Source: Blastomonas sp. (lineage in GTDB: Bacteria; Pseudomonadota; Alphaproteobacteria; Sphingomonadales; Sphingomonadaceae). From it: 47,774 nt of DNA. Positions 1-8,911 of the stretch are shown here, piece after piece. The stretch is from NCBI RefSeq assembly GCF_030373265.1, contig NZ_JAUCZC010000027.1:1-47774 (forward strand), written 5' to 3'. The translations under genes and the position numbers were made by a program. The notes under the pieces were generated by a model. It saw nothing but the letters and a program-made list of their open reading frames with translations. It was not told where the DNA came from and made no database searches. The first letter of the stretch is position 1, and each line of letters begins with the position of its first letter.

Positions 1-55
1 GCTCGTCAGGCTCATAACCTGAAGGTCGCAGGTTCAAATCCTGCTCCCGCAACCA
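1..55 (+). tRNA. tRNA-fMet(CAT), 3' part
   Basis: The window opens inside a tRNA gene. A CAT anticodon loop (CTCATAAC) is followed by a variable loop, a T arm with the TTCAAAT loop, the acceptor 3' strand TCCCGCA, discriminator A and an encoded CCA ending at 55. Acceptor position 72 is A, the base that leaves an unpaired end in bacterial initiator tRNA, so this is most likely the initiator and not elongator tRNA-Met. The 5' third lies outside the window, so the C1:A72 mismatch cannot be confirmed. Confidence 0.93.
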
Positions 56-81
56 AAAACCCGATCACATCAGATACATAT

Positions 82-109
82 AGCCTTGCTGGCAACAGCA
101 GGGCTTTTT
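82..109 (+). terminator. Rho-independent terminator of tRNA-fMet
   Basis: A 10-bp stem (82-91 with 96-105, one G-T wobble) with loop GCAA is followed by a run of five T. It lies 27 bases after the tRNA CCA. On the minus strand no T run follows the stem, so it is not a good terminator for the GH130 gene that ends at 145. Confidence 0.8.
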
Positions 110-144
110 GGCGTGCTCAAACCGCAAGCCTAACGCACACCATG

Positions 145-1482
145 TCATTCCATGGTCTTGAGCAGGTCGTCGATGGCAATGCTGGCAAATCCGACCGAAC
201 TGTCAGAAATGCCGTAAGGGATGATCAGCTGGTTCTCCAGCCGCATGGCTCCGCAGGTATAGATGACGTTGGGCACATATCCCGACCGATCCGCGTTCTC
301 GGCCGTGAGCAATGGCTCCACTGTGCGTGCAAGCAGTTTCGAGGGGTCGTCCAAGTCGAGCAGCGCGCAGCCAAGGGCATATTTGCGCATTGCGCCCACC
401 CCGTGGGTCAGCAGCAGCCAGCCATGGGACGTGCGGATCGGACTGCCGCAGTTGCCGATCTGAATGAACTCCCATGGATATCTGGGTTCCATGATTAGCC
501 GGCCTTCGCCTTCCCAGCGGTCCAGCCGGGGGCTTTGCAGCAGAAACAGGTTTTTTCCGTCCTGCCGCCCGATCATGGCATATTGATCGCCGATCTTCTC
601 GGGGAAGAGGGCCATGCCCTTGTTCCGGCCAGCCTCGCCCTCGATGGGTTCGAGCGCGAACTGTTTGAAATCCGTGGTGCGCAGTAGCTCGGACCGGATG
701 GTCGATCCCGAATACGCGGTGTAAGTGCCGATCCACTCATAGTGACCATCGTCATGCTGAAAGCGGACGAGCCGCAGATCTTCCAATCCGTTGCGTTGTT
801 GCTCGGTGACCGGAAAGATCACGGTGTTGGACAGGCTGCTGTTCGCATTGCGATGCACCATCACGGCGCTGTCGCTGTCCGTAAGGCTGCCGTTGTCCAA
901 TTCCACCGACGTGGCCCATGTGCCCTGGGGCCACAGATCGATTTGCCCGGACGGCAGCGCAATCCCCTCCCTGAACGCAATCGAGCTGATATGGCCTTCC
1001 CCGACGGCGCGCAGCGACATGATGAACCGTACGGCGCCCTCCTGGCATCCGCTCTGATCGGGGTGCGGGACAATCGACGGGTTCATCAGCGCGGCTGCGG
1101 CATAGGCGTATTCGTGGCAGAAATACGCTCCGATCAATTTCTGTCGTGCAGACGAAAAATTCGTGTCTCCAAGATGCAGAGCCGTCTGCACCTCTGTCCA
1201 TCGCTCGGCAAACATGCCCTCGGTCTGCCAGTGGCGATCCTCGAAATCGGCAAGAACTTTGCTGTACTCCCTGTCGACCTCGACCTCTGTCAGCGCAGAG
1301 ATGTCGTCAACCAGCTTCAGCGCACGGTTGTCTTCAGCCTGCTTGGCGTGCCAGCTGAGATGGAACGGCCGCAGGACGACGCGAGACGGGTCGGCGTAAA
1401 GCCTGAGATCATGGATATGCAGTTGCGCGCGATGCTTGTTTTTTGAGGTCTTCAACCGCGTCTCCCGAATGCTGGTCTTCAT
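145..1482 (-). CDS. GH130-family glycosidase/phosphorylase
   Basis: A 445-residue protein of the GH130 type. GH130 enzymes are mostly phosphorylases or hydrolases of beta-mannosides, folded as a five-bladed beta-propeller. Seen here: an N-terminal extension of about 130 residues; the blade motif VRFIMSLRAVGEGHISSI near 151; the motif GLEDLRL, in which Asp235 matches the family's proton-donor Asp; and the segment SPIRTSHGWLLLTHGVG, equivalent to the family's phosphate/substrate loop. No signal peptide, so cytoplasmic. The first 74 bases overlap the 3' end of the upstream glycosyltransferase gene, so the two are almost certainly co-transcribed and work on the same glycan. The substrate, and whether it is a phosphorylase or a hydrolase, cannot be read from the sequence. 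Confidence 0.85.
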   Translation of the reverse strand: MKTSIRETRLKTSKNKHRAQLHIHDLRLYADPSRVVLRPFHLSWHAKQAEDNRALKLVDDISALTEVEVDREYSKVLADFEDRHWQTEGMFAERWTEVQTALHLGDTNFSSARQKLIGAYFCHEYAYAAAALMNPSIVPHPDQSGCQEGAVRFIMSLRAVGEGHISSIAFREGIALPSGQIDLWPQGTWATSVELDNGSLTDSDSAVMVHRNANSSLSNTVIFPVTEQQRNGLEDLRLVRFQHDDGHYEWIGTYTAYSGSTIRSELLRTTDFKQFALEPIEGEAGRNKGMALFPEKIGDQYAMIGRQDGKNLFLLQSPRLDRWEGEGRLIMEPRYPWEFIQIGNCGSPIRTSHGWLLLTHGVGAMRKYALGCALLDLDDPSKLLARTVEPLLTAENADRSGYVPNVIYTCGAMRLENQLIIPYGISDSSVGFASIAIDDLLKTME

Positions 1483-3727
1483 CTGGCATAAGCGCTACCA
1501 TGGAATGATAGCCGAGCTGAAATGCCAATATGCTTTCTGCCCCGCAGTTGAGGTTGGCTCCCCTCGGGTTTATGCCGTCCCTGCAAAGTCCGCTGGCGGT
1601 ATGCGCCAATGCCTCGCCCCGGTCGTTGGCGCCGAAGAACCAGTTCCAGGCCGCCAATCCAAAATGACGCCAATGCTGCCCGCCATCGACGGCAAAGGCG
1701 GTGGCACACGCATCCAGCGTTGCCTGGGCCTCGACCGGTTGCTGGTCAAACGGCATTTGCGCGTAGGGCATGCCGAACCCCTCCGACCCGATGGGTCGAA
1801 AATGGCCGGCTGCCGTTGTCTGGCGCTCGCAGATCCAGCGCAGGGTGTCGAGACCGGTTTCGAGCCAGTCGGTTCGGCCCAGGGCGCTCCCTGCCGAGAT
1901 CAGGGCCTGCGGCATGCGCGGGTTATCATAAGCGAGCACGGCTTCGAACCAGGTCCAATCGGGGCGTCGTGACTGCTCGAGCAGATGGGCAAGGATCTCG
2001 GCTCCGCGGTGTGCCGCGAGCCGGGAAGGACCATGTGCGGGCCGGGCCTGGAGCATGAGGGCAGCGGCCAAGGTGATAAACGCCAGTGTCCGGGGGCTAT
2101 CGAGATCGGCAGAATGATCGAGCGCTTCATCATAGAGACGCGTCGCCCAGTCCCGGATATGCTTGTCTGGATTGTTCACGGCCGTATGCGCCAGCGCCCA
2201 GATCGCGCGCCCGTTCGAATCCTCGGATCCGCAATCTTCCAGCCACTGCCGATCAAAGCCCATGAAGTTCCGGAAGCGGCCATTATCCGGATTCCAGGCA
2301 TGTTGGATGAAAGACGCATGGATCGTCGATCGATCGGTTTGCTCGCTGGCATCCAGCGCGGTGGTGACATTGACGAGCATCAAGGCGCGGACATTGTCAT
2401 CAAGGCAATAGCCGTGCCTGCGATCGGGGATCGTCCCGATGGCGTGCTGCAGCATGCCGGTTGAATCGGTCATCCGACGAACACCGTCGAAGCTGGGCTG
2501 TGCCAGAGCGGTCTTGGACAAGGGACGCGCCACGGTCCTCTCGATCATCAGCTCGACAGCATCGGCAAACCTGGGCCAGATGGTTTGCCGGCCCCGCTGA
2601 TAGGCGCGCCGCTTGAGGGCCGCCAGCGCGTCCGGGTCAGCCAGCAGCGAGCAGACGGCGTTCGCGATGCCCGAGGCCGACTGGGGCTCAATCAATAGGC
2701 CGACCCCGTCGGCAAGAAGCTCGCGTGCATGGATGTACGGTGTAGACACCACCGCCTTGCCGAGGGCCACGGCGTAACTCAGGGTGCCGCTCGTCGACTG
2801 CTGGAGATTGGGATAGGGTGTGAGGTAGATGTCGCAGGCCTCAAGCTGGTCGAGCAGCTCGCCGGTATCGAGAAAACGGTTTTCCCATTCGATCGCGTGC
2901 GCGACACCAAGCTGATGGGCAATCGCCATCAGCTCGTCGCGATAGCGCTCGCCTTCCACGGCGACCAGATTGGGGTGCGTCGCGCCGACGATCCGATAGC
3001 AGACATCGGGATTGGTCTTCATGATTGCCGGAAGCGCCTCGATGACGCTTTCAAGGCCCTTGCCACGCCCCAGAAGGCCGAAGGTGGTCAGGACCGGGCG
3101 ATTGCCGAGCCCGCGCTCTGCCTTGAACTTTGCCTCTCGCCCGAACGGACGATCGGGTGCGCCATGCTCGATGACGTCGATGATTTCACGGGGCGCGTGA
3201 TGCAGGCTCATCAATCGCTCGCGCGACAGCGGGCTCATGACCATGATGCGCGAGCACCGGCTCACGAGATGATCGATAATCCGCCGTTGATTGTCTGACG
3301 GGTTCTCCAGAACAGTATGGAAAGTGACGATCAGCGGCGCGGCAATCCGGTTGACCAGATCGATGATCATCTCGCCGTCCGGCCCCCCATAGATCCCGAA
3401 CTCGTGTTGCAACCAGACAGCATCGGTGGGGGTGGCGTTGATGGCGGCTGCCGCAGCGCGATAGCTCTCGGCATCGCTCGCGCGAATTTCGCCGACGCTG
3501 CCGCCGGCGCTGTCAGTGTCACTGGTCATCGCCCAGATGTCGAACTTGATATGATCGAAATAGTGTCCGACCTTCTCGACGACATCCGCGGCAAAGGTTG
3601 CCAGCCCGCATTGCCGCGGCGGGTAAGTGCTGATGATGGTGACGCGGCGCTCAGCCTGACGGCGAGGAAAAGTGACGATTGAGGACCCCTGCTGATCCTC
3701 GCCTGGAGCGTCATTAGCAAAAAACAT
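1409..3727 (-). CDS. GT4 glycosyltransferase with C-terminal helical domain
   Basis: A 772-residue protein. Residues of about 30-380 form a GT-B fold of the GT4 class: ISTYPPRQCGLATFA at the N-terminus, QHEFGIYGG, the nucleotide-sugar-binding region LTTFGLLGRGKGLESVIEAL, and a donor-site segment STSGTLSYAVALGKAVV. Residues of about 400-740 form a second, mostly helical part rich in W and aromatic residues (GYCLDDNVRAL), which looks like an alpha/alpha-toroid domain. The start is set by an AGGAGG site six bases before the ATG. No signal peptide. The gene overlaps the GH130 gene that follows it. A transferase paired with a phosphorylase suggests making and recycling of a cytoplasmic oligosaccharide, possibly a mannoside; donor and acceptor are unknown. 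Confidence 0.82.
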   Translation of the reverse strand: MFFANDAPGEDQQGSSIVTFPRRQAERRVTIISTYPPRQCGLATFAADVVEKVGHYFDHIKFDIWAMTSDTDSAGGSVGEIRASDAESYRAAAAAINATPTDAVWLQHEFGIYGGPDGEMIIDLVNRIAAPLIVTFHTVLENPSDNQRRIIDHLVSRCSRIMVMSPLSRERLMSLHHAPREIIDVIEHGAPDRPFGREAKFKAERGLGNRPVLTTFGLLGRGKGLESVIEALPAIMKTNPDVCYRIVGATHPNLVAVEGERYRDELMAIAHQLGVAHAIEWENRFLDTGELLDQLEACDIYLTPYPNLQQSTSGTLSYAVALGKAVVSTPYIHARELLADGVGLLIEPQSASGIANAVCSLLADPDALAALKRRAYQRGRQTIWPRFADAVELMIERTVARPLSKTALAQPSFDGVRRMTDSTGMLQHAIGTIPDRRHGYCLDDNVRALMLVNVTTALDASEQTDRSTIHASFIQHAWNPDNGRFRNFMGFDRQWLEDCGSEDSNGRAIWALAHTAVNNPDKHIRDWATRLYDEALDHSADLDSPRTLAFITLAAALMLQARPAHGPSRLAAHRGAEILAHLLEQSRRPDWTWFEAVLAYDNPRMPQALISAGSALGRTDWLETGLDTLRWICERQTTAAGHFRPIGSEGFGMPYAQMPFDQQPVEAQATLDACATAFAVDGGQHWRHFGLAAWNWFFGANDRGEALAHTASGLCRDGINPRGANLNCGAESILAFQLGYHSMVALMPDEDQHSGDAVEDLKKQASRATAYP

Positions 3728-4002
3728 GGTGCGCCTCCTGGACTGTCAGGAGTGTTACGCTGCGCTGCACAAATCGTTGCCTGGCCGCGGCTGTGCCAAC
3801 TTCACATTTATCCGCGACGCTTCGGTCAAGACCACAAAGGGAAAGACGGCCCTCTGCCACGCTCCGGGATGCCCGGTTTGGGGCTAGAATCGTCCCAGTG
3901 CCGGCCGTTTAGATTGGTCCCCTCGAATGCCTGCCTCCGACAGAAGCTGATGACTGAATGTCACGAAGGCAAGCCGCCCCCGACGATCCGGTGATCCCGC
4001 CT
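3728..4002. other. intergenic region, glycosyltransferase leader
   Basis: The 275 bases between the TonB receptor stop and the glycosyltransferase start must hold the promoter of the latter. Apart from the AGGAGG ribosome-binding site next to 3727, no clear promoter hexamers, hairpin terminator or small gene could be supported. Confidence 0.4.
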
Positions 4003-7000
4003 TTAAAAGCGCAGTGACGCACCGAATGTCAGTCGACGATCTGGCAGGCCCTGGAAGCACAGCAACGCGCCATCGTTCACGCAAAACTGGGAAATATTGG
4101 ATTTCGTCAGATTCACGCCTTCCACGCCGATGTTGATGTTGTCGGTCAGGTCATAGGTGATGCTGCCATTCAGCTGGCCACGGGCCGCTGTCACGACCGG
4201 GAAGCCCAGCGTGCTGCCCAGGGTCGCGCCACCGGCGGTGTCGTTTGTCCGAAACGCACTGCGCCAGGTGTAGCGCGCGCGCGCCGACAGGCCGTATTTT
4301 TCATAGAACAGCGTGACGTTGTACGCATTCTTCGAAAAATCTAGCAGACCCTGGACCGCGGTGTAAGGCGCCGCATTCAGCCCGCTGCTGGCGTTGAAAA
4401 TCGCGTTGGCACGTGCGTCAGCGGCGGAGGTGTTGGTGGCCTGACCCCCGCTGAATTTCTGGTAGGTATAGTTGGCCGACAGGCCAAATCCCGAAGCAAA
4501 TCCGATGCTGTCCTCGAACGAAGACAGATCGCCCTGGAATGCGATTTCGACACCGGTCTGCTTGGTAACACCCGAATCGTTGATCGTCGTCGAGATCGGA
4601 ACGCAAATACCCGTTCCGGCGTTGCCGGGCGCGACAAAGACATTGCGATCGGCGATCGGGTTGAAGATGCCACCGCCTTCGCACGGCGCGGTGAAATCCC
4701 GAAAGCCATTGCCATCAGTGGCGGGCGCGATTTCCTGCGTCACGAACAGATTGGTCCGGCTTTTGTGGAAGAACCCGACACTGATCACCGAGGCCGGCGC
4801 GAAATACCAGCTGGCCGACGCATCATACGACGTGACCTTTTCCGGTGCGAGGCCCGGATTGCCAATGACGATGGCGGTGTTGGGCCCAGTGCCGAAGCGG
4901 ACCGATGTCTTGAGGTTGTCAAAGTTGGGCCGGTTGATGTCCTGCCCATAGCTTGCCCGCAGCACGATAGTGTCGGTCGCCTGTGCAGCAATGTTTACAC
5001 GCGGCAACAGCAGGTTGTATTTGCCCGGCGTGTTGACCTGCGTGATCGCGCCGCCGGCACCGACGTTGTTGCCGAGCGAATTGATGATGGTGTCGATATA
5101 GCGCAGACCCGCGTTGCCGCTGAAAATGCCCGCCGCAAAATTGACCTGGCCATAGATGGCATGGGTGCGCTCGGTGATTTTATAGAAGGATGCAGGGTTG
5201 AACGTAGGGTCGTTCAAAACCCGAGCGGCGGGCTCTGCAGCCAATGCCGCCTGCAACTGACCAAGAACTGCGTCGCGGTCGGAATAGGCTCGCGCAGGAT
5301 CGATGATCAGGAAGTCCCCGAAGAACAGCGACCTGCCATCGGCACGATCGAAATTGTTGGGGCCAGCAACCAGAAGATCGGCCAGCTTCGTTCCGTTGGG
5401 GCTTTCCCGCAAAAGGGACAGGCCGATGTTTGAGCTGAACTCGTTGAACTCGGTCGAGGTGTCGTTGTAGCGATACCCGATGTCGACCGATGTGATGAAC
5501 GGTGTCAAATCCTCAAGGTCGAGCGAAAAGTCGAACCGGGCAGCCGTTTCCACGTTGCGCGTCGTGTTGTCGCCCACAGTGACCTGATCCAGAACGACGT
5601 TCCTTGGATCGAGCAGCTCTGCGGCGGTTGGCGCAAACGGCGAGGCGCTGTCGATCCCGAACGCCAGCGATCCACCCGACAGATCATACGCGAACGGGGT
5701 GCCGTTTTCATTGGGAAGATTGGCGCCGGTGAGCGCACTTCTTGGATTGATGAAATTCAAGGTCGTGCTCAGATCGGGGTTGCGCGTGCTTGACAGGGAC
5801 CGCGAGCCTTCGACCCGCGCCTTGAACCGGTCAGCCTCCCACTCTGTGCCAAACCGCATCAGATTGCTTTTGGTGAGGCGCGCGCCGACATCGCTCGAGA
5901 ACCTCAGGTTTGGCCGGTTTGCGACATTCGGCTGCAGCGTTCCCGTCAGGGCCGCCTGGATGCTGCCAAGATCGTTGCCGCCAAGCGAACCGAAATCGAC
6001 CGTTTCGAACGAATCGGGGACATTCGTCCGCTGGACATTCGCAACCCCGGATGCCTGGACCCGCGTGCTTTCCTGCGCGCGCGTCTGGTCATTGTAGAAG
6101 CCGTCGAAATAGAACTTCAGATTGCTGCTCGGCGCATATTCGACCGAGCCCGCGAGGTTGTAGGTTTCGTATTTGAAGTTCTCGAGCTCCTGGTTGAGGA
6201 ACTGAATACCCAGATAGCTGAACGCCGGCCCCGGCGCGCCGGTTGCTGAAACGCCTGTTCCCTGGGCCGTCAATGTATCCCGGTCGACACGAGGACGGAA
6301 TGACAGCGCATCCTGCTTTGCGTAGCTGCCGCTGAGAACGATGCCGAATTCACCGTCGCCAAGATCCCATTTCTGGCCAAAGCTGCCCGAAAGGCGCGGC
6401 TGAATGCTTTTCGACAGCTCGGAATATTCACCCTGCGCACGGAAGGCGATGAGGGGGTCGCGCAGGTTGAGCGGCCGGATCGTGCGCAGGTTGATGGTGC
6501 CGCCGACCGATCCCTCGGTCGTCATCGCGGTCGGCGCCTTGGTGACTTCCACCGATGCGATGATCGCCGCGTTCACATCTTCAAAACTGATGCCACCGCG
6601 GCCCGAGCCCGAGCCCACGGTGCCCACGCCATTGATTTCGGTCCGGTTGTCGTTCGAACCACGGATTTGAACGCCGGTGCCGATACCGGCGTCGCGGGTG
6701 ATCTGGACGCCGGGGATGTTCTCGAGCACTTCTGCAAGATTCTGATCGGGCAATTTGCCGATATCTTCAGCCTGAATGATTTCAACCAGACTGGCGGCGT
6801 TGCGCTTCTCATTCAGCGCGCTCTGCAGCGAGCTGCGAATGCCCGTGACGATGATGGCTCCATCGTCCGCGGTGTCCGACTGAACTTCGGGAGTCTCCAG
6901 CTGCGCCTCGGAAGTGTCCGGGGCCTGCTGAGCGAATGCGGGCGTTGCGATCAGGCTGAGCGCCGTGCTTGCCAATAACATCGTCGGCAGACGCTTGTGC

Positions 7001-7032
7001 GCGCAGACTGCGGTTGTCCCCACCCGGTTCAT
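4003..7032 (-). CDS. TonB-dependent receptor (alginate oligosaccharide uptake)
   Basis: A TonB-dependent outer-membrane receptor of about 1009 residues, of the long type common in sphingomonads and Caulobacter. Seen: an N-terminal signal peptide ending in TPAFAQQ; a TonB-box-like IIVTGIRSS; a plug with DIGKLPDQNLAEVLENIPGV and IRG motifs at about 60-180; a beta-barrel; and a terminal aromatic, ending SLRF. The start at 7032 is preferred over an in-frame ATG at 7047 because GGGAGA lies eight bases before it. It is the last gene of the alginate locus and has its own upstream operators at 7098-7154. The role, import of alginate oligomers into the periplasm, is inferred from its neighbours. The family is certain; the ligand is not. 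Confidence 0.9.
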   Translation of the reverse strand: MNRVGTTAVCAHKRLPTMLLASTALSLIATPAFAQQAPDTSEAQLETPEVQSDTADDGAIIVTGIRSSLQSALNEKRNAASLVEIIQAEDIGKLPDQNLAEVLENIPGVQITRDAGIGTGVQIRGSNDNRTEINGVGTVGSGSGRGGISFEDVNAAIIASVEVTKAPTAMTTEGSVGGTINLRTIRPLNLRDPLIAFRAQGEYSELSKSIQPRLSGSFGQKWDLGDGEFGIVLSGSYAKQDALSFRPRVDRDTLTAQGTGVSATGAPGPAFSYLGIQFLNQELENFKYETYNLAGSVEYAPSSNLKFYFDGFYNDQTRAQESTRVQASGVANVQRTNVPDSFETVDFGSLGGNDLGSIQAALTGTLQPNVANRPNLRFSSDVGARLTKSNLMRFGTEWEADRFKARVEGSRSLSSTRNPDLSTTLNFINPRSALTGANLPNENGTPFAYDLSGGSLAFGIDSASPFAPTAAELLDPRNVVLDQVTVGDNTTRNVETAARFDFSLDLEDLTPFITSVDIGYRYNDTSTEFNEFSSNIGLSLLRESPNGTKLADLLVAGPNNFDRADGRSLFFGDFLIIDPARAYSDRDAVLGQLQAALAAEPAARVLNDPTFNPASFYKITERTHAIYGQVNFAAGIFSGNAGLRYIDTIINSLGNNVGAGGAITQVNTPGKYNLLLPRVNIAAQATDTIVLRASYGQDINRPNFDNLKTSVRFGTGPNTAIVIGNPGLAPEKVTSYDASASWYFAPASVISVGFFHKSRTNLFVTQEIAPATDGNGFRDFTAPCEGGGIFNPIADRNVFVAPGNAGTGICVPISTTINDSGVTKQTGVEIAFQGDLSSFEDSIGFASGFGLSANYTYQKFSGGQATNTSAADARANAIFNASSGLNAAPYTAVQGLLDFSKNAYNVTLFYEKYGLSARARYTWRSAFRTNDTAGGATLGSTLGFPVVTAARGQLNGSITYDLTDNINIGVEGVNLTKSNISQFCVNDGALLCFQGLPDRRLTFGASLRF

Positions 7033-7087
7033 CGAATCTTCTCCCATGCGTTTTTATTTGAAGAAGCCTGGATTGGTTAGAGAACTA

Positions 7088-7093
7088 TGTCAA
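7088..7093 (-). promoter_or_regulatory. TTGACA -35-like element of the TonB receptor gene
   Basis: On the minus strand TTGACA lies five bases downstream of the palindromic operator and 55 bases before the ATG. A similar TGGTTGACRT stretch is found after the operators of the PL6 gene (14652-14657). No good -10 hexamer is visible at 16-18 bases, so this is a tentative promoter call. Confidence 0.35.
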
Positions 7094-7097
7094 CCAT

Positions 7098-7119
7098 TTT
7101 GGCATACCGGTATGCCAAA
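7098..7119. promoter_or_regulatory. operator palindrome upstream of the TonB receptor
   Basis: A perfect 22-bp inverted repeat. Each arm is T followed by TTGGCATACC, read inward from both sides. It resembles the known TTGGTATACCAA operators of FadR-family, UxuR/ExuR-type GntR regulators. The locus has just such a regulator gene at 14722-15456. It lies next to a TTGACA -35-like hexamer. It is probably the binding site of that regulator, with unsaturated uronate or KDG as likely effector; the effector is inference. Confidence 0.72.
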
Positions 7120-7130
7120 CCTATCAATTT

Positions 7131-7154
7131 ATTGGTGCACCAATTTGGCATACC
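7131..7154. promoter_or_regulatory. second operator with extra half-site
   Basis: A perfect 14-bp palindrome, ATTGGTGCACCAAT (7131-7144), runs directly into a third copy of the half-site TTGGCATACC (7145-7154), identical to the left arm of the 7098-7119 palindrome. The centres of the two palindromes are about 29 bases apart, near three helix turns, which would allow two dimers to bind the same face. Confidence 0.6.
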
Positions 7155-7209
7155 CGTAGAAACCCGCCGCGGCGTCGACATTCGGAACCGGCTAGTAAAG
7201 GCTCGCTGG

Positions 7210-8094
7210 TCATTCCGCTGGCAGCGCGCCGCGCTTCCCGATGACGCGCCTTGCCAACGCCTGTCCTGAACTCACCGCATCCTGCAGCTTATGGCCCTTG
7301 AGATAGGCTGACAGAAAGCCGGCGTTGAACGCATCGCCTGCGCCACTGCTGTCGACGACCACGGCGCGCTCGGCAGCAAAATGCTCGCGCACTCCGGTCC
7401 GAAAGTGATAGCAGCCCTGCTCGCCCGCCTTGATGACCACATCGGCGCACCCATGCGCCAGCCACTGCGCGCCGATCTGATCGACGGTCAGGTCCAGTTC
7501 CTGGAGTTGCCGTTCATCGACATTGGTCGGAAGACCGATGGTGGCGAGCCTGACCGCCTGCCAAGACGTGTCGCGCGCGACCGCAATCGAGGGCCACAGA
7601 TTGCGCCTGAAATTGCTGTCATAGGCGACCTGGCCGCCCGCGCTGCGCACCGCATCGGCCAGCCCCAGCAGCGCGGCTCGCCCGGCTTCAGGCAGTATGG
7701 CAAGCGAGATCAGGCTGAAATACAGCAAAGATGCCTGCTCGGCAGCTTTGAGGGCCGCCGCCATCCCGGGCAGTTCAAACATCGCGCGCGCTGCGCTTTG
7801 ATCGCGCCAGTAGAGGAAGCTGCGCTCACCGCTGTTATCGACGTGGATCGCGTAGATCCCCGGATTGCGCGTCGGGTGGCGCAGGACAAAGCGGGTATCA
7901 ATGCCCTCGGCCTGCCACGCAGCGATCATCGCATCGCTGATCGCATCCATCCCCAGCGCGGTCACATAGGCGACATCGTGACCGTCGCGCGCCAGGTGGA
8001 TGGCGGTGTTGAGCGTGTCGCCGCCATAGCGCAGCCCCTCACCGCCATCGCCATGGAATTCCAGCATGGCTTCGCCAAAGACAAAGACCGTCAT
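7210..8094 (-). CDS. kdgK: 2-keto-3-deoxygluconate kinase
   Basis: A 294-residue PfkB-family sugar kinase. It would phosphorylate 2-keto-3-deoxygluconate (KDG) with ATP to KDPG, which enters the Entner-Doudoroff aldolase step. Seen: the N-terminal PfkB signature around GGDTLNTAIHLAR (24-36) and the C-terminal SSGAGDAFNAGF, with the catalytic base Asp254. Cytoplasmic. It starts 23 bases after the DEH reductase stop, so it is in the same operon. Among PfkB kinases, KDG specificity rests on the N-terminal sequence FGEAMLEF and above all on the neighbours: an alginate pathway needs exactly this step after DEH reduction. Confidence 0.88.
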   Translation of the reverse strand: MTVFVFGEAMLEFHGDGGEGLRYGGDTLNTAIHLARDGHDVAYVTALGMDAISDAMIAAWQAEGIDTRFVLRHPTRNPGIYAIHVDNSGERSFLYWRDQSAARAMFELPGMAAALKAAEQASLLYFSLISLAILPEAGRAALLGLADAVRSAGGQVAYDSNFRRNLWPSIAVARDTSWQAVRLATIGLPTNVDERQLQELDLTVDQIGAQWLAHGCADVVIKAGEQGCYHFRTGVREHFAAERAVVVDSSGAGDAFNAGFLSAYLKGHKLQDAVSSGQALARRVIGKRGALPAE

Positions 8095-8117
8095 GATCGG
8101 CCGCCGGGTTCGCGAAA

Positions 8118-8873
8118 TCAGGAGAAGAACGTGCCGCCGTTGATGTCGATATTGGTCGCGGTGATGAAACTTGCGTCGTCCGATGCAAGATAGGCGACCG
8201 CCGCTGCCACTTCGTCGGCCTTGCCCTGCCGGCGCAGCGGTGTCCCGGCGGCCACTGCCTCGCGCACGGCGTCTTTGGTGAACGTGTCATGGAAGCTGGT
8301 GGCAATCATCCCGGGGCACAGCGAGTTGACGCGGATGCCCTTGGGGCCAAGCTCCTTTGCCATCGAACGGGTGAAGGTCATGACCGCGCCCTTTGACGTC
8401 GCATAGGCCGCTGCACCCGGGCCGCCACCATCACGGCCGGCCTGCGATGCGAAATTGATGATCGTGCTGCCCGCTGGCATATGCGGAACCGCGGCCTGGG
8501 TTGCGAGGAAGGTCGAGGCGATGTTGAGCGTGAGCACCTGGTTGAGGAAATCGAGGTCCATTTCCGCAAGCGCCTTGCGCGCCACCATGCCGCCGGTGAC
8601 ATTGACCAGAATATCGATCGTGGGTCCGAATGCCGACTGGGCTTCGGCGATCAACCGGGCCGCGTCCGCAGGGAGTGTAAGGTCGGCCTTGACCAGGATC
8701 GCCGTACCGCCCGCGGCCTGGATCGCGTCCAGGGTCGCCTGTCCGTCGGCTTCATTGTTGCAGTAATTGACCACGACCTTGGCGCCCTCGGCGGCGAGCC
8801 GTTCCGACACTGCACGCCCGATATCACGGCTTCCGCCGGTTACGATTGCCACTTTGTTTGCAAGCTTGGTCAT
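8118..8873 (-). CDS. SDR oxidoreductase, probable DEH reductase
   Basis: A 251-residue short-chain dehydrogenase. It carries the cofactor motif TGGSRDIG (12-19), an NNxG-like segment (NVTGG) and the tetrad Asn117-Ser143-Tyr157-Lys161. In alginate-degrading Sphingomonas, SDRs of this type (A1-R family) reduce 4-deoxy-L-erythro-5-hexoseulose uronate (DEH) to KDG with NAD(P)H. Placement between the uronate transporter and KDG kinase fits that step. Ser-Arg in the cofactor loop, with no acidic residue after the second strand (VVVNYCNN), suggests NADPH preference; this is inference. It ends GGTFFS, a common SDR C-terminus. Confidence 0.83.
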   Translation of the reverse strand: MTKLANKVAIVTGGSRDIGRAVSERLAAEGAKVVVNYCNNEADGQATLDAIQAAGGTAILVKADLTLPADAARLIAEAQSAFGPTIDILVNVTGGMVARKALAEMDLDFLNQVLTLNIASTFLATQAAVPHMPAGSTIINFASQAGRDGGGPGAAAYATSKGAVMTFTRSMAKELGPKGIRVNSLCPGMIATSFHDTFTKDAVREAVAAGTPLRRQGKADEVAAAVAYLASDDASFITATNIDINGGTFFS

Positions 8874-8911
8874 AGAATATTCCGTTCGTTCAAAGGTGAT
8901 GGATTGAAAAA

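Noticed and set aside
1-145. integration site next to tRNA-fMet
   Set aside because: No integrase gene, no direct repeat of the tRNA 3' end elsewhere in the window, and no shift to mobile-type genes.
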